From Methanosarcina sp. KYL-1 (GTDB taxonomy: Archaea; Halobacteriota; Methanosarcinia; Methanosarcinales; Methanosarcinaceae), in NCBI RefSeq assembly GCF_024372725.1, contig NZ_VOUA01000009.1, positions 1-64,000 on the forward strand: DNA of 64,000 nt. The letters are read 5' to 3'. The position numbers and the translations under genes are program-made. The notes beneath the pieces were generated by a model. The model saw nothing but the letters and a program-made list of their open reading frames with translations. It searched no databases and was not told the DNA's origin. Positions within the stretch are counted from its first letter, which is position 1. Each line of letters opens with the position of its first letter. Of this stretch, positions 51,079 through 59,236 are shown in pieces.

Positions 51079-53637
51079 ATGGGATCGAACGAGATTAAAA
51101 AACTGATTATAGAGGCTCAAAGAAATAAAGTAACTGCATTAAATCTGTCTTCCAAAAATCTCACTTCACTGCCGCCTGAAATCAGTGAGTTGAAAAATCT
51201 TACTCACCTCTACATATTTAATAATCAACTTACTTCGCTTCCGTCTGAAATCAGTGGGTTAAAAAATCTTACTCACCTCTACATATCTCATAATCAACTT
51301 ACTTCACTGCCGCCTGAAATCAGCGAGTTGAAAAATCTTACTCACCTCTACATATTTAATAATCAACTTACTTCGCTTCCGCCTGAAATCAGCGGGTTGG
51401 AAAACCTTACTCAACTTTACATCTCCCATAATCAATTGACTTCACTTCCTTCTGAACTTTCTGAATTGAAAAATCTTACTATACTTGACATATCCTATAA
51501 TCAATTGACTTCGCTTCCTTCTGAACTATCCAAATTGAAAAACCTTATTGAACTTGATATGATTAGAAATCAATTGACTTCACTTCCTTCTGAACTTTCT
51601 GAATTGAAAAATCTTACTCAACTTCAAATCTCTGGGAATCAGCTTACTTCGCTTCCACCTGAAATCTTTGAATTAGGTATGGAGATTAGATGGGTATATC
51701 GTTTTGGATCAAAAGGATTACTTATAAACAATGATAGAAGACTTTTCGGAGTGAAAGGAATATTTTTAGGAGGGAACCCTTTAGAAAATCCACCTGTAGA
51801 GATTGTGAAACAGGGTCGTGAGGCAGTTCTTTACTATTTCAAGTCTTTGGAAGATGAAAAGGAGCCATTAAATGAAGTAAAAGTATTATTAGTGGGAGAT
51901 GGGGGTGCAGGCAAAACTTCGCTAGTGAAGAGGCTTTTCGGAGATGACTTTGATGAAAAGGAACCCCAAACTCGTGGGATCAATATAAGAAAATTGGATA
52001 TTGAAAACGGTAAGAGGCTTTTCGGAGATGACTTTGATGAAAAGGAATCACAGGCTCGTGGGATCAATATAAGAAAATTGGATATTGAAAACGGTGAGCG
52101 GGAAATAAAAGCTAATTTCTGGGACTTTGGCGGACAGGAGATCATGCACGCTACCCACCAGTTCTTTTTATCAAAAAGGAGTCTTTATATTCTGGTGCTG
52201 GACGGGAGGAAGGACGAAAAGCCTGAGTACTGGCTCAAACTCATAGAAAATTTCGGTGGAGATTCTCCAGTTCTGGTTGTGATCAATAAAATTGATGAAA
52301 ACCCTGCTTTTGAACTGAACAGGAAGTTCCTGAGAGAGAAGTATCCTTCAATAAGGGGTTTTTACAGGCTTTCCTGCATGTCGGGTGAGGGGATAAAGGA
52401 GTTTTCGAATATTTTGGAAGAAGAATTGAAAGCAGTCAAGCACCTCGAAATCAAATGGCCGAAAAGCTGGTTCAATGTAAAAAGCAAACTTGAAAAAATG
52501 TGTCCGAGTTGTACTTCTGATTATGGGGCTGAGGGTGAGTGCGAACAATGCAGCTTCATCCAGTACAATGAATATAAAATGATGTGTGATAAAGAAGGGA
52601 TCAGTAGCGAATCGGAACAGAATGCTCTTGTCGACTTTCTTCATGATCTGGGCGTGATACTGCATTTCAGGGACATACCTCTCCTGAATACGCATGTCCT
52701 TGAACCCGAATGGGTAACTAACGCGGTGTATAAGCTGGTTAATTCGAAGGAGATTGCAGAGTCCAGAGGAGTTCTGAAACTTGACATGTTCGCTGAGATT
52801 TTAAAGCAGAGAACTGAAAGAGATTTCCATTATCCTCCAGACCAGTATGGCTTTTTTATCAGTTTGATGAAGAAATTTGAACTCTCTTATGACCTTGATG
52901 GCAACACTGTGCTTCTCCCCGGTTTGCTGGAAATTCAGGAACCCGATTTTGAGTTTGATTATGAAGGGACTCTGAGGTTTATAATTGACTATGATTTCCT
53001 TCCACCTTCGGTGATGCCGCGCTTTATTGTGAAGATGAATAGGGACATAAAAGACGATCTGCGCTGGCGTACCGGGGTGGTTCTGGAGGATAAAGGCTAC
53101 CATTCTACTGCGGTGGTCAGAGCAGACATTGAAGCAAGGAGAATAAGCATTTACGTAAACGGGGATCAAAGAAGGGATTATTTCTCCATTATCCGCAAAA
53201 GGTTCCGGGAAATAAACAGCAGCTTCGAAAAGTTAAAAGCAACAGAAAAAATCCCGTTGCCTGATGATCCTGAGGTAACTGTAAGTTATGAGCATTTAAT
53301 CAAACTGGAGTTGAAAGGAATTGAAACCTACATGCCCGATGGCTCCGACAATGAGTATAACATAAGTGACCTTCTTGGAACAGTTATCAATAGGAGTAGC
53401 GAGAGAACATTACTGGAAGAAATACTGCGAGTAACGGAACTGAATAGAAGCACCGATAATGAGATACTCAAGATTCTTAGGAAGCTGCAGGAAATTGAAG
53501 AGGCGTCTGATACTGAGGATACTCTACTAGAAAAAATTACTAATGTTGTTTCAGTGAATCCAACCTTTTTTGGTGTTGGTTTTGATCTTGGTGAAATTGT
53601 CAAATTATATCTAAAAAGGAAAAGACGGCGGTCTTAA
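51079..53637 (+). CDS. Roco protein (LRR-Roc-COR) with duplicated switch region
   Basis: An 852-residue Roco GTPase. About eight 23-residue leucine-rich repeats (LTSLPxEISELKNLTxLxI, about 20-205) precede a Roc GTPase with P-loop GDGGAGKTS, the DxxG motif in WDFGGQE, and NKID. Between Roc and COR lies a C-P-x-C ... C-x2-C cluster (near 475-492), a possible zinc knuckle. COR follows; no kinase domain is present. A perfectly in-frame 28-codon tandem duplication (first copy from 51931, second from 52015) lies between the P-loop and DxxG, i.e. in switch I. The ATG at 51079 is preferred to a GTG at 51052. The gene is AT-rich compared with its neighbours. Confidence 0.92.
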   Translation: MGSNEIKKLIIEAQRNKVTALNLSSKNLTSLPPEISELKNLTHLYIFNNQLTSLPSEISGLKNLTHLYISHNQLTSLPPEISELKNLTHLYIFNNQLTSLPPEISGLENLTQLYISHNQLTSLPSELSELKNLTILDISYNQLTSLPSELSKLKNLIELDMIRNQLTSLPSELSELKNLTQLQISGNQLTSLPPEIFELGMEIRWVYRFGSKGLLINNDRRLFGVKGIFLGGNPLENPPVEIVKQGREAVLYYFKSLEDEKEPLNEVKVLLVGDGGAGKTSLVKRLFGDDFDEKEPQTRGINIRKLDIENGKRLFGDDFDEKESQARGINIRKLDIENGEREIKANFWDFGGQEIMHATHQFFLSKRSLYILVLDGRKDEKPEYWLKLIENFGGDSPVLVVINKIDENPAFELNRKFLREKYPSIRGFYRLSCMSGEGIKEFSNILEEELKAVKHLEIKWPKSWFNVKSKLEKMCPSCTSDYGAEGECEQCSFIQYNEYKMMCDKEGISSESEQNALVDFLHDLGVILHFRDIPLLNTHVLEPEWVTNAVYKLVNSKEIAESRGVLKLDMFAEILKQRTERDFHYPPDQYGFFISLMKKFELSYDLDGNTVLLPGLLEIQEPDFEFDYEGTLRFIIDYDFLPPSVMPRFIVKMNRDIKDDLRWRTGVVLEDKGYHSTAVVRADIEARRISIYVNGDQRRDYFSIIRKRFREINSSFEKLKATEKIPLPDDPEVTVSYEHLIKLELKGIETYMPDGSDNEYNISDLLGTVINRSSERTLLEEILRVTELNRSTDNEILKILRKLQEIEEASDTEDTLLEKITNVVSVNPTFFGVGFDLGEIVKLYLKRKRRRS

Positions 53638-53663
53638 ATATGCTGAGATTCGGGTAGTTGTCA

Positions 53664-53719
53664 CATGAAAATGAATTCAATCAACCACGAATCTGGACTG
53701 TTCATTTTTCATGTTTTTT
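53664..53719 (+). terminator. Hairpin-T terminator of the Roco gene
   Basis: Inverted repeat CATGAAAATGAA (53664-53675) and TTCATTTTTCATG (53701-53713) followed by TTTTTT. It is located 27 bp after the stop codon. Confidence 0.45.
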
Positions 53720-53732
53720 CCTATTAATTTTC

Positions 53733-53785
53733 ATGGAAAAGCCGGTCGTCTCCGACGACCGGTGAGAGCCCGTGGTTCTGCAAGC
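53733..53785 (+). repeat. Hairpin-family element (plus orientation)
   Basis: ATGGAAAAG, perfect 9-bp stem CCGGTCGTC / GACGACCGG (53742-53750 with 53754-53762), then TGAGAGCCCGTGGTTCTGC. Closest relatives are the elements at 4955-5000 and 43821-43872. Confidence 0.7.
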
Positions 53786-53854
53786 CGATGGAAATCCGGT
53801 TAATCTGCTGGCTGATTTAAAAGTAGACTCTAATTTTCAGGCTGGCATTTCTAC

Positions 53855-54385
53855 TTAATTTCTTCCCTGACGGGCATCCTCTATCTCAAACTCAACCCCG
53901 CGCTTCTCGAGCTCCTTTTTAATTTCCTCCATAAACACGCCCGAGCCTTCCACGTTTGTATGGTGGAACTCCTGTGTTTTTCCGGGCTCTCCGCCGATGC
54001 TGGTTATTTCTACGCCGCAGGAGGGGCTTTTCGGGACTCCGAGGATTTTGATTTTTGCGCCGCCGGCTGCGAGGTCTTCGATCAGGTCGGCGTAGGGGGT
54101 GAAGAGTTTACGGCAGAAGCGCCTGTAGGCGGGGTAGTCGAGCTGGTCTTTGGTAATTTCCCGCCGGTTCATGCCCAGGTACATGGCTTCGGGGCAGGGG
54201 AGCTGGATTACGTTCATGCCTGTAACGTCGAGGGGGGGTTTGGGTCTTGCACCTTTGATCCTGGCAAGGGGGTTCAGGAGGCAGTGGCCTATTACAACAA
54301 CTTCGTTCTCAACTTCGTCCTGGATGTCGAGCAGGTCGCATTTTCTGGGGGCCGGGGTGGGCTCGTAGTTTTCCAGTTTTTTCAT
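53855..54385 (-). CDS. TudS/DUF523-related protein (CD3072-like)
   Basis: A 176-residue cytoplasmic protein with conserved cysteines in VIGHCLLNPLARIKG, LPCPEAMYLG and PKSPSCGVE, the cysteine arrangement of DUF523/TudS proteins, which bind a [4Fe-4S] cluster and in one case remove sulfur from thiouracil. The resemblance here is to the divergent 'CD3072' branch, so the substrate is uncertain. A short Pro-rich N-terminus precedes the fold. No operon partner; a tRNA thiolase gene lies 1.4 kb away. Confidence 0.7.
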   Translation of the reverse strand: MKKLENYEPTPAPRKCDLLDIQDEVENEVVVIGHCLLNPLARIKGARPKPPLDVTGMNVIQLPCPEAMYLGMNRREITKDQLDYPAYRRFCRKLFTPYADLIEDLAAGGAKIKILGVPKSPSCGVEITSIGGEPGKTQEFHHTNVEGSGVFMEEIKKELEKRGVEFEIEDARQGRN

Positions 54386-54795
54386 TCATTCACTTCCTGG
54401 TTTTATTTATACTGGGATAAGAGATTATATATTTACCTTCTACATATGTATCAGAAAATGATACATGTGAGCCTGCATACTAACTCGAGTTTTGCGGCAG
54501 GTCTTCGGGGCTGAAATTTGCCTGTGCCTGTTGTGTGCCATTCATGGCCCGGTGGACTGAATATTGGACTGAATATTTTTCTGTGCTCCGGGAAAGCTGG
54601 CTGAAGTCGGGTTCTTTTGCAGCTTTTGACTTTCAGGAACAATCCTTAACTGAATTCTTTTAATAAATCCGTTTAATGAATTACTTGAATAACCCTTAAA
54701 TAACCTTTAAATAAATTCCCTAAATAACCCTTAAATAAATTCCTTAAATAACCCCCAATAATACCAACCCCTGTAAAACCGGAAGGTCCTGTCAC
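54386..54795. other. Non-coding gap with short AT repeats
   Basis: From 54655 to 54765 imperfect units of AATAACCCTTAAATAAATTCC type form a tandem array in front of the membrane-protein gene. The remaining sequence has no recognisable gene. Confidence 0.55.
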
Positions 54796-55713
54796 ATGCA
54801 TGAAGATTTTGGAACAATACTTAATAAAGGATTCAAAAACTGGGTTCGAAATCTAAACATCTGCATTCCTTTTGTCCTGAATTTCGCTCTGACTTTGCTG
54901 CTTTATTTCTTTTTCTTCGGGCTCATGGGAGTTATGCTCCTTTCATCCAGGGTAGAAAACGGGCTTGACCCTGCTGCCCTTTCCACGGAGGAACTCTACG
55001 CTTTGTTTGCGGGGGCGTTTCTTGAAAACTTCGTGCCGGCCACGATAGGATTTATAGCATTTTTCCTGCTGATAGCGTTCTTGCAGGCTTTTTTCACGGC
55101 AGGAGCAATCGGGATGGCAAAGAGGGCTGCTGAAACCGGGGATACCGTGCTCTCGGAAATGGTAGGCGCTGGCTCGAAAAACGCTATCAAGCTCTTTTTA
55201 GCTTCCCTGCTGATCGGGCTCATGGTGCTTGCAGGGATCATATTCGTCGTCCCCGGAGCCCTCGCAGTTGGGGACCTGGGTGCGTTGATCGAAAACCCGG
55301 AAGTCCCTGTCCAGGGCCTGGGACTGCTGGCCATCGGGACCCTTATCTGGGGAGTCTATATCATGGTTATAAACATCGGGCTTTCCCTTGCCCCTTATGC
55401 CCTGGTAATAGACGAACTTGACCCGCTGGAAGCCATAAGTACCGGTTTCCGTTTTTTCATGGAAAACAAGCTGGATGTATTCTTTATCTGGGTGATTTCA
55501 ATTGCCCTGACTTTCGTCAACAGCCTGGTAAGTGAGCTACTGGGCTCGGTGAGCGACTTTGTCGTCCTGCTGACCGTCCTGTTCCCACTTCTTGTCCTGC
55601 AGCCGCTGACGACCGTCTGGTGGACACGCCTCTACCTCAGCAGGAAAGAAAAGAATCTCTACGACCACAACGAACTGCTCTGCGACCCTGATGAATTCAT
55701 GAGCAGCTGTTGA
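54796..55713 (+). CDS. Polytopic membrane protein, unknown (DUF4013/DUF7847-like)
   Basis: A 305-residue protein with about six helices (22-52, 75-105, 132-158, 170-200, 232-252 and 254-276) and a cytoplasmic N-terminus starting with FGTILNKGFKNWVRN, the amphipathic lead-in seen in glycerophosphodiester-phosphodiesterase-like membrane domains and related DUF families common in Methanosarcina. No catalytic motif is seen. The ATG follows GGAAGGT. Function unknown. Confidence 0.65.
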   Translation: MHEDFGTILNKGFKNWVRNLNICIPFVLNFALTLLLYFFFFGLMGVMLLSSRVENGLDPAALSTEELYALFAGAFLENFVPATIGFIAFFLLIAFLQAFFTAGAIGMAKRAAETGDTVLSEMVGAGSKNAIKLFLASLLIGLMVLAGIIFVVPGALAVGDLGALIENPEVPVQGLGLLAIGTLIWGVYIMVINIGLSLAPYALVIDELDPLEAISTGFRFFMENKLDVFFIWVISIALTFVNSLVSELLGSVSDFVVLLTVLFPLLVLQPLTTVWWTRLYLSRKEKNLYDHNELLCDPDEFMSSC

Positions 55714-55805
55714 TCTACTGTTGATCCACTGATCAACTGTTGATCAACTACTCTGCTCTACTCCTTCTTTTCCTCTTCCTTTTTTTTCTTCTTCTTCTTC
55801 TTCTT

Positions 55806-56714
55806 TCAGGCCCTGCCGAGCAGTTTACAGGCCTGGCAGATGTCTTCCGTACAGGTCTCTCCGCAGATCCTGCATTTTTCGATTTTTGCGGGTGGGAGTT
55901 CTTTTGCAAGGGCTCCTACAAGCTTGTCAAAGCCCCGGAGCAGGGAATATTTGGTGCCTGGGTGCTTTGTCTCAAAGTCATTCAGGAGTTCCCTGATTTC
56001 CTTTCTCATGGCTTCTCCTGCGTAGGGGCATTCGCTGAAGTCCACGGGCAGGCCGTTCATCAGGGCGTAGAGAGCTACTTCTTTTTCGGGGATGTTCCTG
56101 AGGGGTTTTGCCCGGAGCACCAGCCCTTCCACGGCTGCCGGAGGGGAGAGCCTGACCATGCGCTCCATGTCTCCCCTGAAGTGGTTCAGGAGGATGGTCT
56201 GGGCCTCGTCGTCCAGGTTGTGCCCTGTGACCAGTTTCGTTGCCCCGATCTCCATTGCGACCCTGTTCAGGATGTTTTTCCTGAGGACTCCGCAGTAGCT
56301 GCAGGTGCCTTTTTCCCTATCCATTGCAGCAATCTCGTCCATGGTGGTCCCGTGCTCGGCACTGAAGGACTTTATGATGTGGCGGACCCCGAGCTTTCGG
56401 GTCAGTTCTTTTGCGGTTTCAAGGGACTTCGGGCGGTACCCCTCGATCCCCTCGTCCACGGAAATTGCCACGAGCTCTATGTCGGGCCTGTCCCCGAGGA
56501 TCTTGTGCATGATATAGAGGGCAACGGCGCTGTCCTTCCCTCCGCTCAGGGCAACGGCGATGACGTCGTTTTTATTTATGCTGTAGTTTTTCCGGACGGT
56601 CAGCTTGATCTTCCGCTCAACATCCTCGATGAAGTGCTTCCTGCAGAGGTGCATCCCGGAATATTTCTGAAAAATAATAGCTTCATGGTTGCATTTTTTG
56701 CATTTGATGGTCAT
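55806..56714 (-). CDS. tRNA 2-thiolation enzyme (NcsA/TtuA family)
   Basis: A 302-residue ATP-dependent sulfurtransferase. An N-terminal zinc finger (C5-x2-C8 and a later CRKH) precedes the PP-loop S57-G-G-K-D-S62. Catalytic cysteines are in GTCSYCGVLRK (near 137-140) and a second site, C222-like, in FSECPYAGEA. A C-terminal zinc ribbon (CRICGET, CQAC) closes it. In archaea NcsA works with the ubiquitin-like SAMP2 to thiolate U34 of tRNAs; TtuA relatives modify U54. The CSYC and ECPY cysteines suit an Fe-S-dependent member. Stop codon lies in a T/C-rich low-complexity tract. Confidence 0.9.
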   Translation of the reverse strand: MTIKCKKCNHEAIIFQKYSGMHLCRKHFIEDVERKIKLTVRKNYSINKNDVIAVALSGGKDSAVALYIMHKILGDRPDIELVAISVDEGIEGYRPKSLETAKELTRKLGVRHIIKSFSAEHGTTMDEIAAMDREKGTCSYCGVLRKNILNRVAMEIGATKLVTGHNLDDEAQTILLNHFRGDMERMVRLSPPAAVEGLVLRAKPLRNIPEKEVALYALMNGLPVDFSECPYAGEAMRKEIRELLNDFETKHPGTKYSLLRGFDKLVGALAKELPPAKIEKCRICGETCTEDICQACKLLGRA

Positions 56715-56984
56715 GGGAAATCCTTTTTTCTGCCGGTCCCCGGTATCGCTTGAAAAACGGGTAATTTTTTAGTATGATGGGTTTGCCTGTAGAAAAGAGA
56801 GTGATCGTATATATGGTTTTTTCCATGCTTTTCGGGGAGGCAGCTGTTTTTTTGGTCGTCTTCCTTCCGGCCTGGTGAACGTTATTCAGAAACTTTGTTT
56901 CCAAAAGTATATCCTTTTCAGCCGATAAACCTTACGTATTATCCGGCAAATTATATATTAAATCCTGTAAAAAATATAATTGTA

Positions 56985-57042
56985 CTGGAAAATAACTGGA
57001 GAATAACTGGAAAATAACTGGAAAATATAATCATTCCGGGAA
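56985..57042. repeat. 11-bp tandem repeat, four units
   Basis: Units of AATAACTGGAA / AATAACTGGAG with spacing of 11 bp upstream of the pirin gene. The rest of the gap 56715-57080 shows nothing else. Confidence 0.75.
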
Positions 57043-57080
57043 AATACCATAATTCTGGAAACAGGGGACTGAGGCTCTTT

Positions 57081-57845
57081 ATGATAAGAATCATTCCGGC
57101 AGAGATGAGGCATTTTTCAGATTTCGGGTGGCTTAAGAGTTACTGGCTTTTTTCTTTTTCAAACTACTATGACCCGGACAACATCCAGTTCGGGGACCTG
57201 CGCGTTTTTAACGATGATACCGTAGAACCGGGGAAGGGCTTTCCGTCCCACTCTCATTCCGGGATGGAAATTGTAACACTGGTGCTTGAGGGAGAGATCA
57301 CCCATGAAGACAGCATGGGAAACAAAACTGTTCTCAGGGAGGGGGAAGTGCAGTGCATCTCTACAGGCCCCGGGATAGAACACTCGGAGTTCAACTCCGG
57401 TAAAAAGCCCCTGCACTTTTACCAGATCTGGATTTATCCTGACAGGAACCCTCTTTCACCGGCCTATTCGCAAAAGAAGTTTGAGGAATCTGCCTGGGAG
57501 AACTGGCTTTTGCCCCTTGTTTCCGGACAGGGTCTTCCGGATACCCTGGAAATGAATGCAGATTCCACTATTTACCGGGCCAGGCTCGAAAAGGGAAAGA
57601 TAATGCACTTTGATTCCGGGGAGTGCCGCCGCATCTTCATTTATGTCACTTCTGGGGAAATATTCGTAAACGGGCAAAGGCTCAAGAAAGGAGACCAGGC
57701 CCGGACCGACCTGGAAAAGACTCTCCACCTTGAAGCGGTTGGTCCCGGGACGGCTTTTGCGGAATTTGTTTTGCTTGACCTCCCTTCCTGCAAAGGAATG
57801 GGATACGGATACGACGAAAAAATACTGAAAAGCGCCGGAAAATAA
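57081..57845 (+). CDS. Pirin-family bicupin
   Basis: A 254-residue two-cupin protein. The N-terminal pirin signature has FPSHSHSGMEIVTLVLEGEITHEDS-type metal ligands: His residues in HSHS and a Glu in STGPGIEHSEFN. The C-terminal cupin (about 170-250) is degenerate and lacks the metal site. Bacterial relatives (YhhW) have quercetinase activity; the role in archaea is unknown. ATG at 57081 preceded by GGGGACTGAGG. Single gene. Confidence 0.9.
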   Translation: MIRIIPAEMRHFSDFGWLKSYWLFSFSNYYDPDNIQFGDLRVFNDDTVEPGKGFPSHSHSGMEIVTLVLEGEITHEDSMGNKTVLREGEVQCISTGPGIEHSEFNSGKKPLHFYQIWIYPDRNPLSPAYSQKKFEESAWENWLLPLVSGQGLPDTLEMNADSTIYRARLEKGKIMHFDSGECRRIFIYVTSGEIFVNGQRLKKGDQARTDLEKTLHLEAVGPGTAFAEFVLLDLPSCKGMGYGYDEKILKSAGK

Positions 57846-59012
57846 GTCGATAAACGATGAACCCCGGGTCTTGTGGCCAGGAGTAAAGAGCCGGCTTCTG
57901 CAAAAAAATTGGGGGAAAATAAGGTGAAAAGAGGTAGAAATGAGAATAAAAAAGAAAGCAGGGGTAGAAGTGAAATAATCTTTGAAGTAAGAAAGGGTAG
58001 AAGTGCAAAGAAAGCTGGCTTGAGAAGCGTGCAGAAATGATGAACGAGTAGAAGTGAGAAGATAAACGACTAGAAGTGAGAAGCGTGCAGAAGTGCAATG
58101 AAAAACCGGATTGTGCACAGAATAGAAGTGAGAAAAGGTAGAAGTGAGAGAAAATAGAGAGGGATTTGTTTCTCACTTCTACAGTTGCTTTTGATGTTTT
58201 TGCGGAAGCCTGGGGAGGAATGGCAAAACCTCGTATCCCGGTTTCTGCATGTGAAGCCCCTGTCAGATCGGTGATTGAGGAATGGCATAACCTCATAGGC
58301 ACCTTCCGGGGGTGGGCTTCTGATGTTTATGGAGGGCAGCAGGCAAGGATGGCGAACCTCAAACCACTGCTCTTTTGTTTTTCCACTAAATGCTACTCAT
58401 GAACCCCATTCAAAACTAGCATTTAGAACTGCATATAATACATCATTTGTAAAATATATAACATAAATGGAATTGATTTTTCTTTTTCGTTGTTGTGATA
58501 AGCAGCCTTCAAAATTTTCAAGCGGCTTATCTGATAAGTAAACTCAAATTTAGTGCCCGAATTTCTCCTATTATTTAAATGTTTTCCTGTTGGTGGCATC
58601 CGAGCCTTAAAATGCCTTGATTTCAAATGGGAAACTTTTTATGCTATTATGGTTGCCGGGCATATCGGATTTTCCGTCCCATTCAATTTTACTTAAGTTA
58701 CCTTATCTCTCTTACATACCCTTTTACATTTTCTTTTAAATTCTCTCCTATATCCCCTTTCCCTTTCTTTCCCTTTCCTGCATATAAGCTACACTTTTTT
58801 TGGAATTTATGTTAATTATTTAGCCCACATATCTTTAAAATATTAAGACTCTTCTTAAAAAACATATTAATAGTTTCAAATAGAATAACTTGTTATTATT
58901 TATAAAACACTTTCGTAAATATGTTCTACCCGGGGGCCTGCACAAAAAGTTTTGCAGGAATATTTCGCTGCGCGGTCAGAGTGGGATGCGGCAACCTTAA
59001 ACTGAGGCCGGA
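57846..59012. other. Long non-coding gap with GTAGAAGTG repeats
   Basis: About 1.2 kb without a supported gene. From 57925 to 58165 imperfect GTAGAAGTGAGAA-type repeats; open frames there on either strand only follow the repeat. At 58213-58236 and 58276-58298 a direct repeat GAGGAATGGCA(A/T)AACCTC flanks a 60-bp GC-richer block whose role is unclear. 58400-58920 is AT-rich and appears empty. Confidence 0.5.
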
Positions 59013-59064
59013 CTTAAAGTGTGGGCTTAAAGTGTGGGCTTAAAGTGTGGGCTTAAAGTGTGGA
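59013..59064. repeat. 13-bp tandem repeat, four units
   Basis: Unit CTTAAAGTGTGGG repeated four times, directly upstream of the structured leader. Confidence 0.85.
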
Positions 59065-59089
59065 CTTGACGGGTCCGGGTTTTGGGGCA

Positions 59090-59139
59090 CGGGCGCTTCA
59101 GGTGGTGAAGGGGGTTCTGCAACCCTGTCTTTACGCCCG
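59090..59139 (+). promoter_or_regulatory. Predicted three-way-junction RNA leader
   Basis: Outer stem CGGGCG (59090-59095) with CGCCCG (59134-59139). Inside are CTTCA/TGAAG (59096-59100 with 59106-59110) and GGGTT/AACCC (59112-59116 with 59121-59125), and an unpaired TGTCTTTA. It lies about 100 bases before the permease start. It could be a cis-regulatory RNA; no known riboswitch class fits. Confidence 0.35.
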
Positions 59140-59236
59140 GTTACGGAATGTGGGTGAAAACCGGAAAAACAGGAGCCTTATTCCTTCAGCGGGAACAATA
59201 GTCCTGGGAGGGGGCCTTTTCAGGGGGGGCAGTCTA

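Noticed and set aside
57926-58165. ORFs of 200 or more codons on the minus strand between the pirin and permease genes
   Set aside because: They run through GTAGAAGTG-type repeats and the reverse strand of the pirin gene; composition follows the repeat.
59090-59140. tRNA-like structure
   Set aside because: A T-arm-like GGTTCTGCAACC is present, but there is no anticodon arm, no 7-bp acceptor stem and no D arm in the correct order.
59141-59175. Cobalamin riboswitch before the TctA-type permease
   Set aside because: A GGTGAAAACCGG-like segment is present, but the B12 box (GCCACTG) and the CCCGCAACTGT core in the right order are missing.
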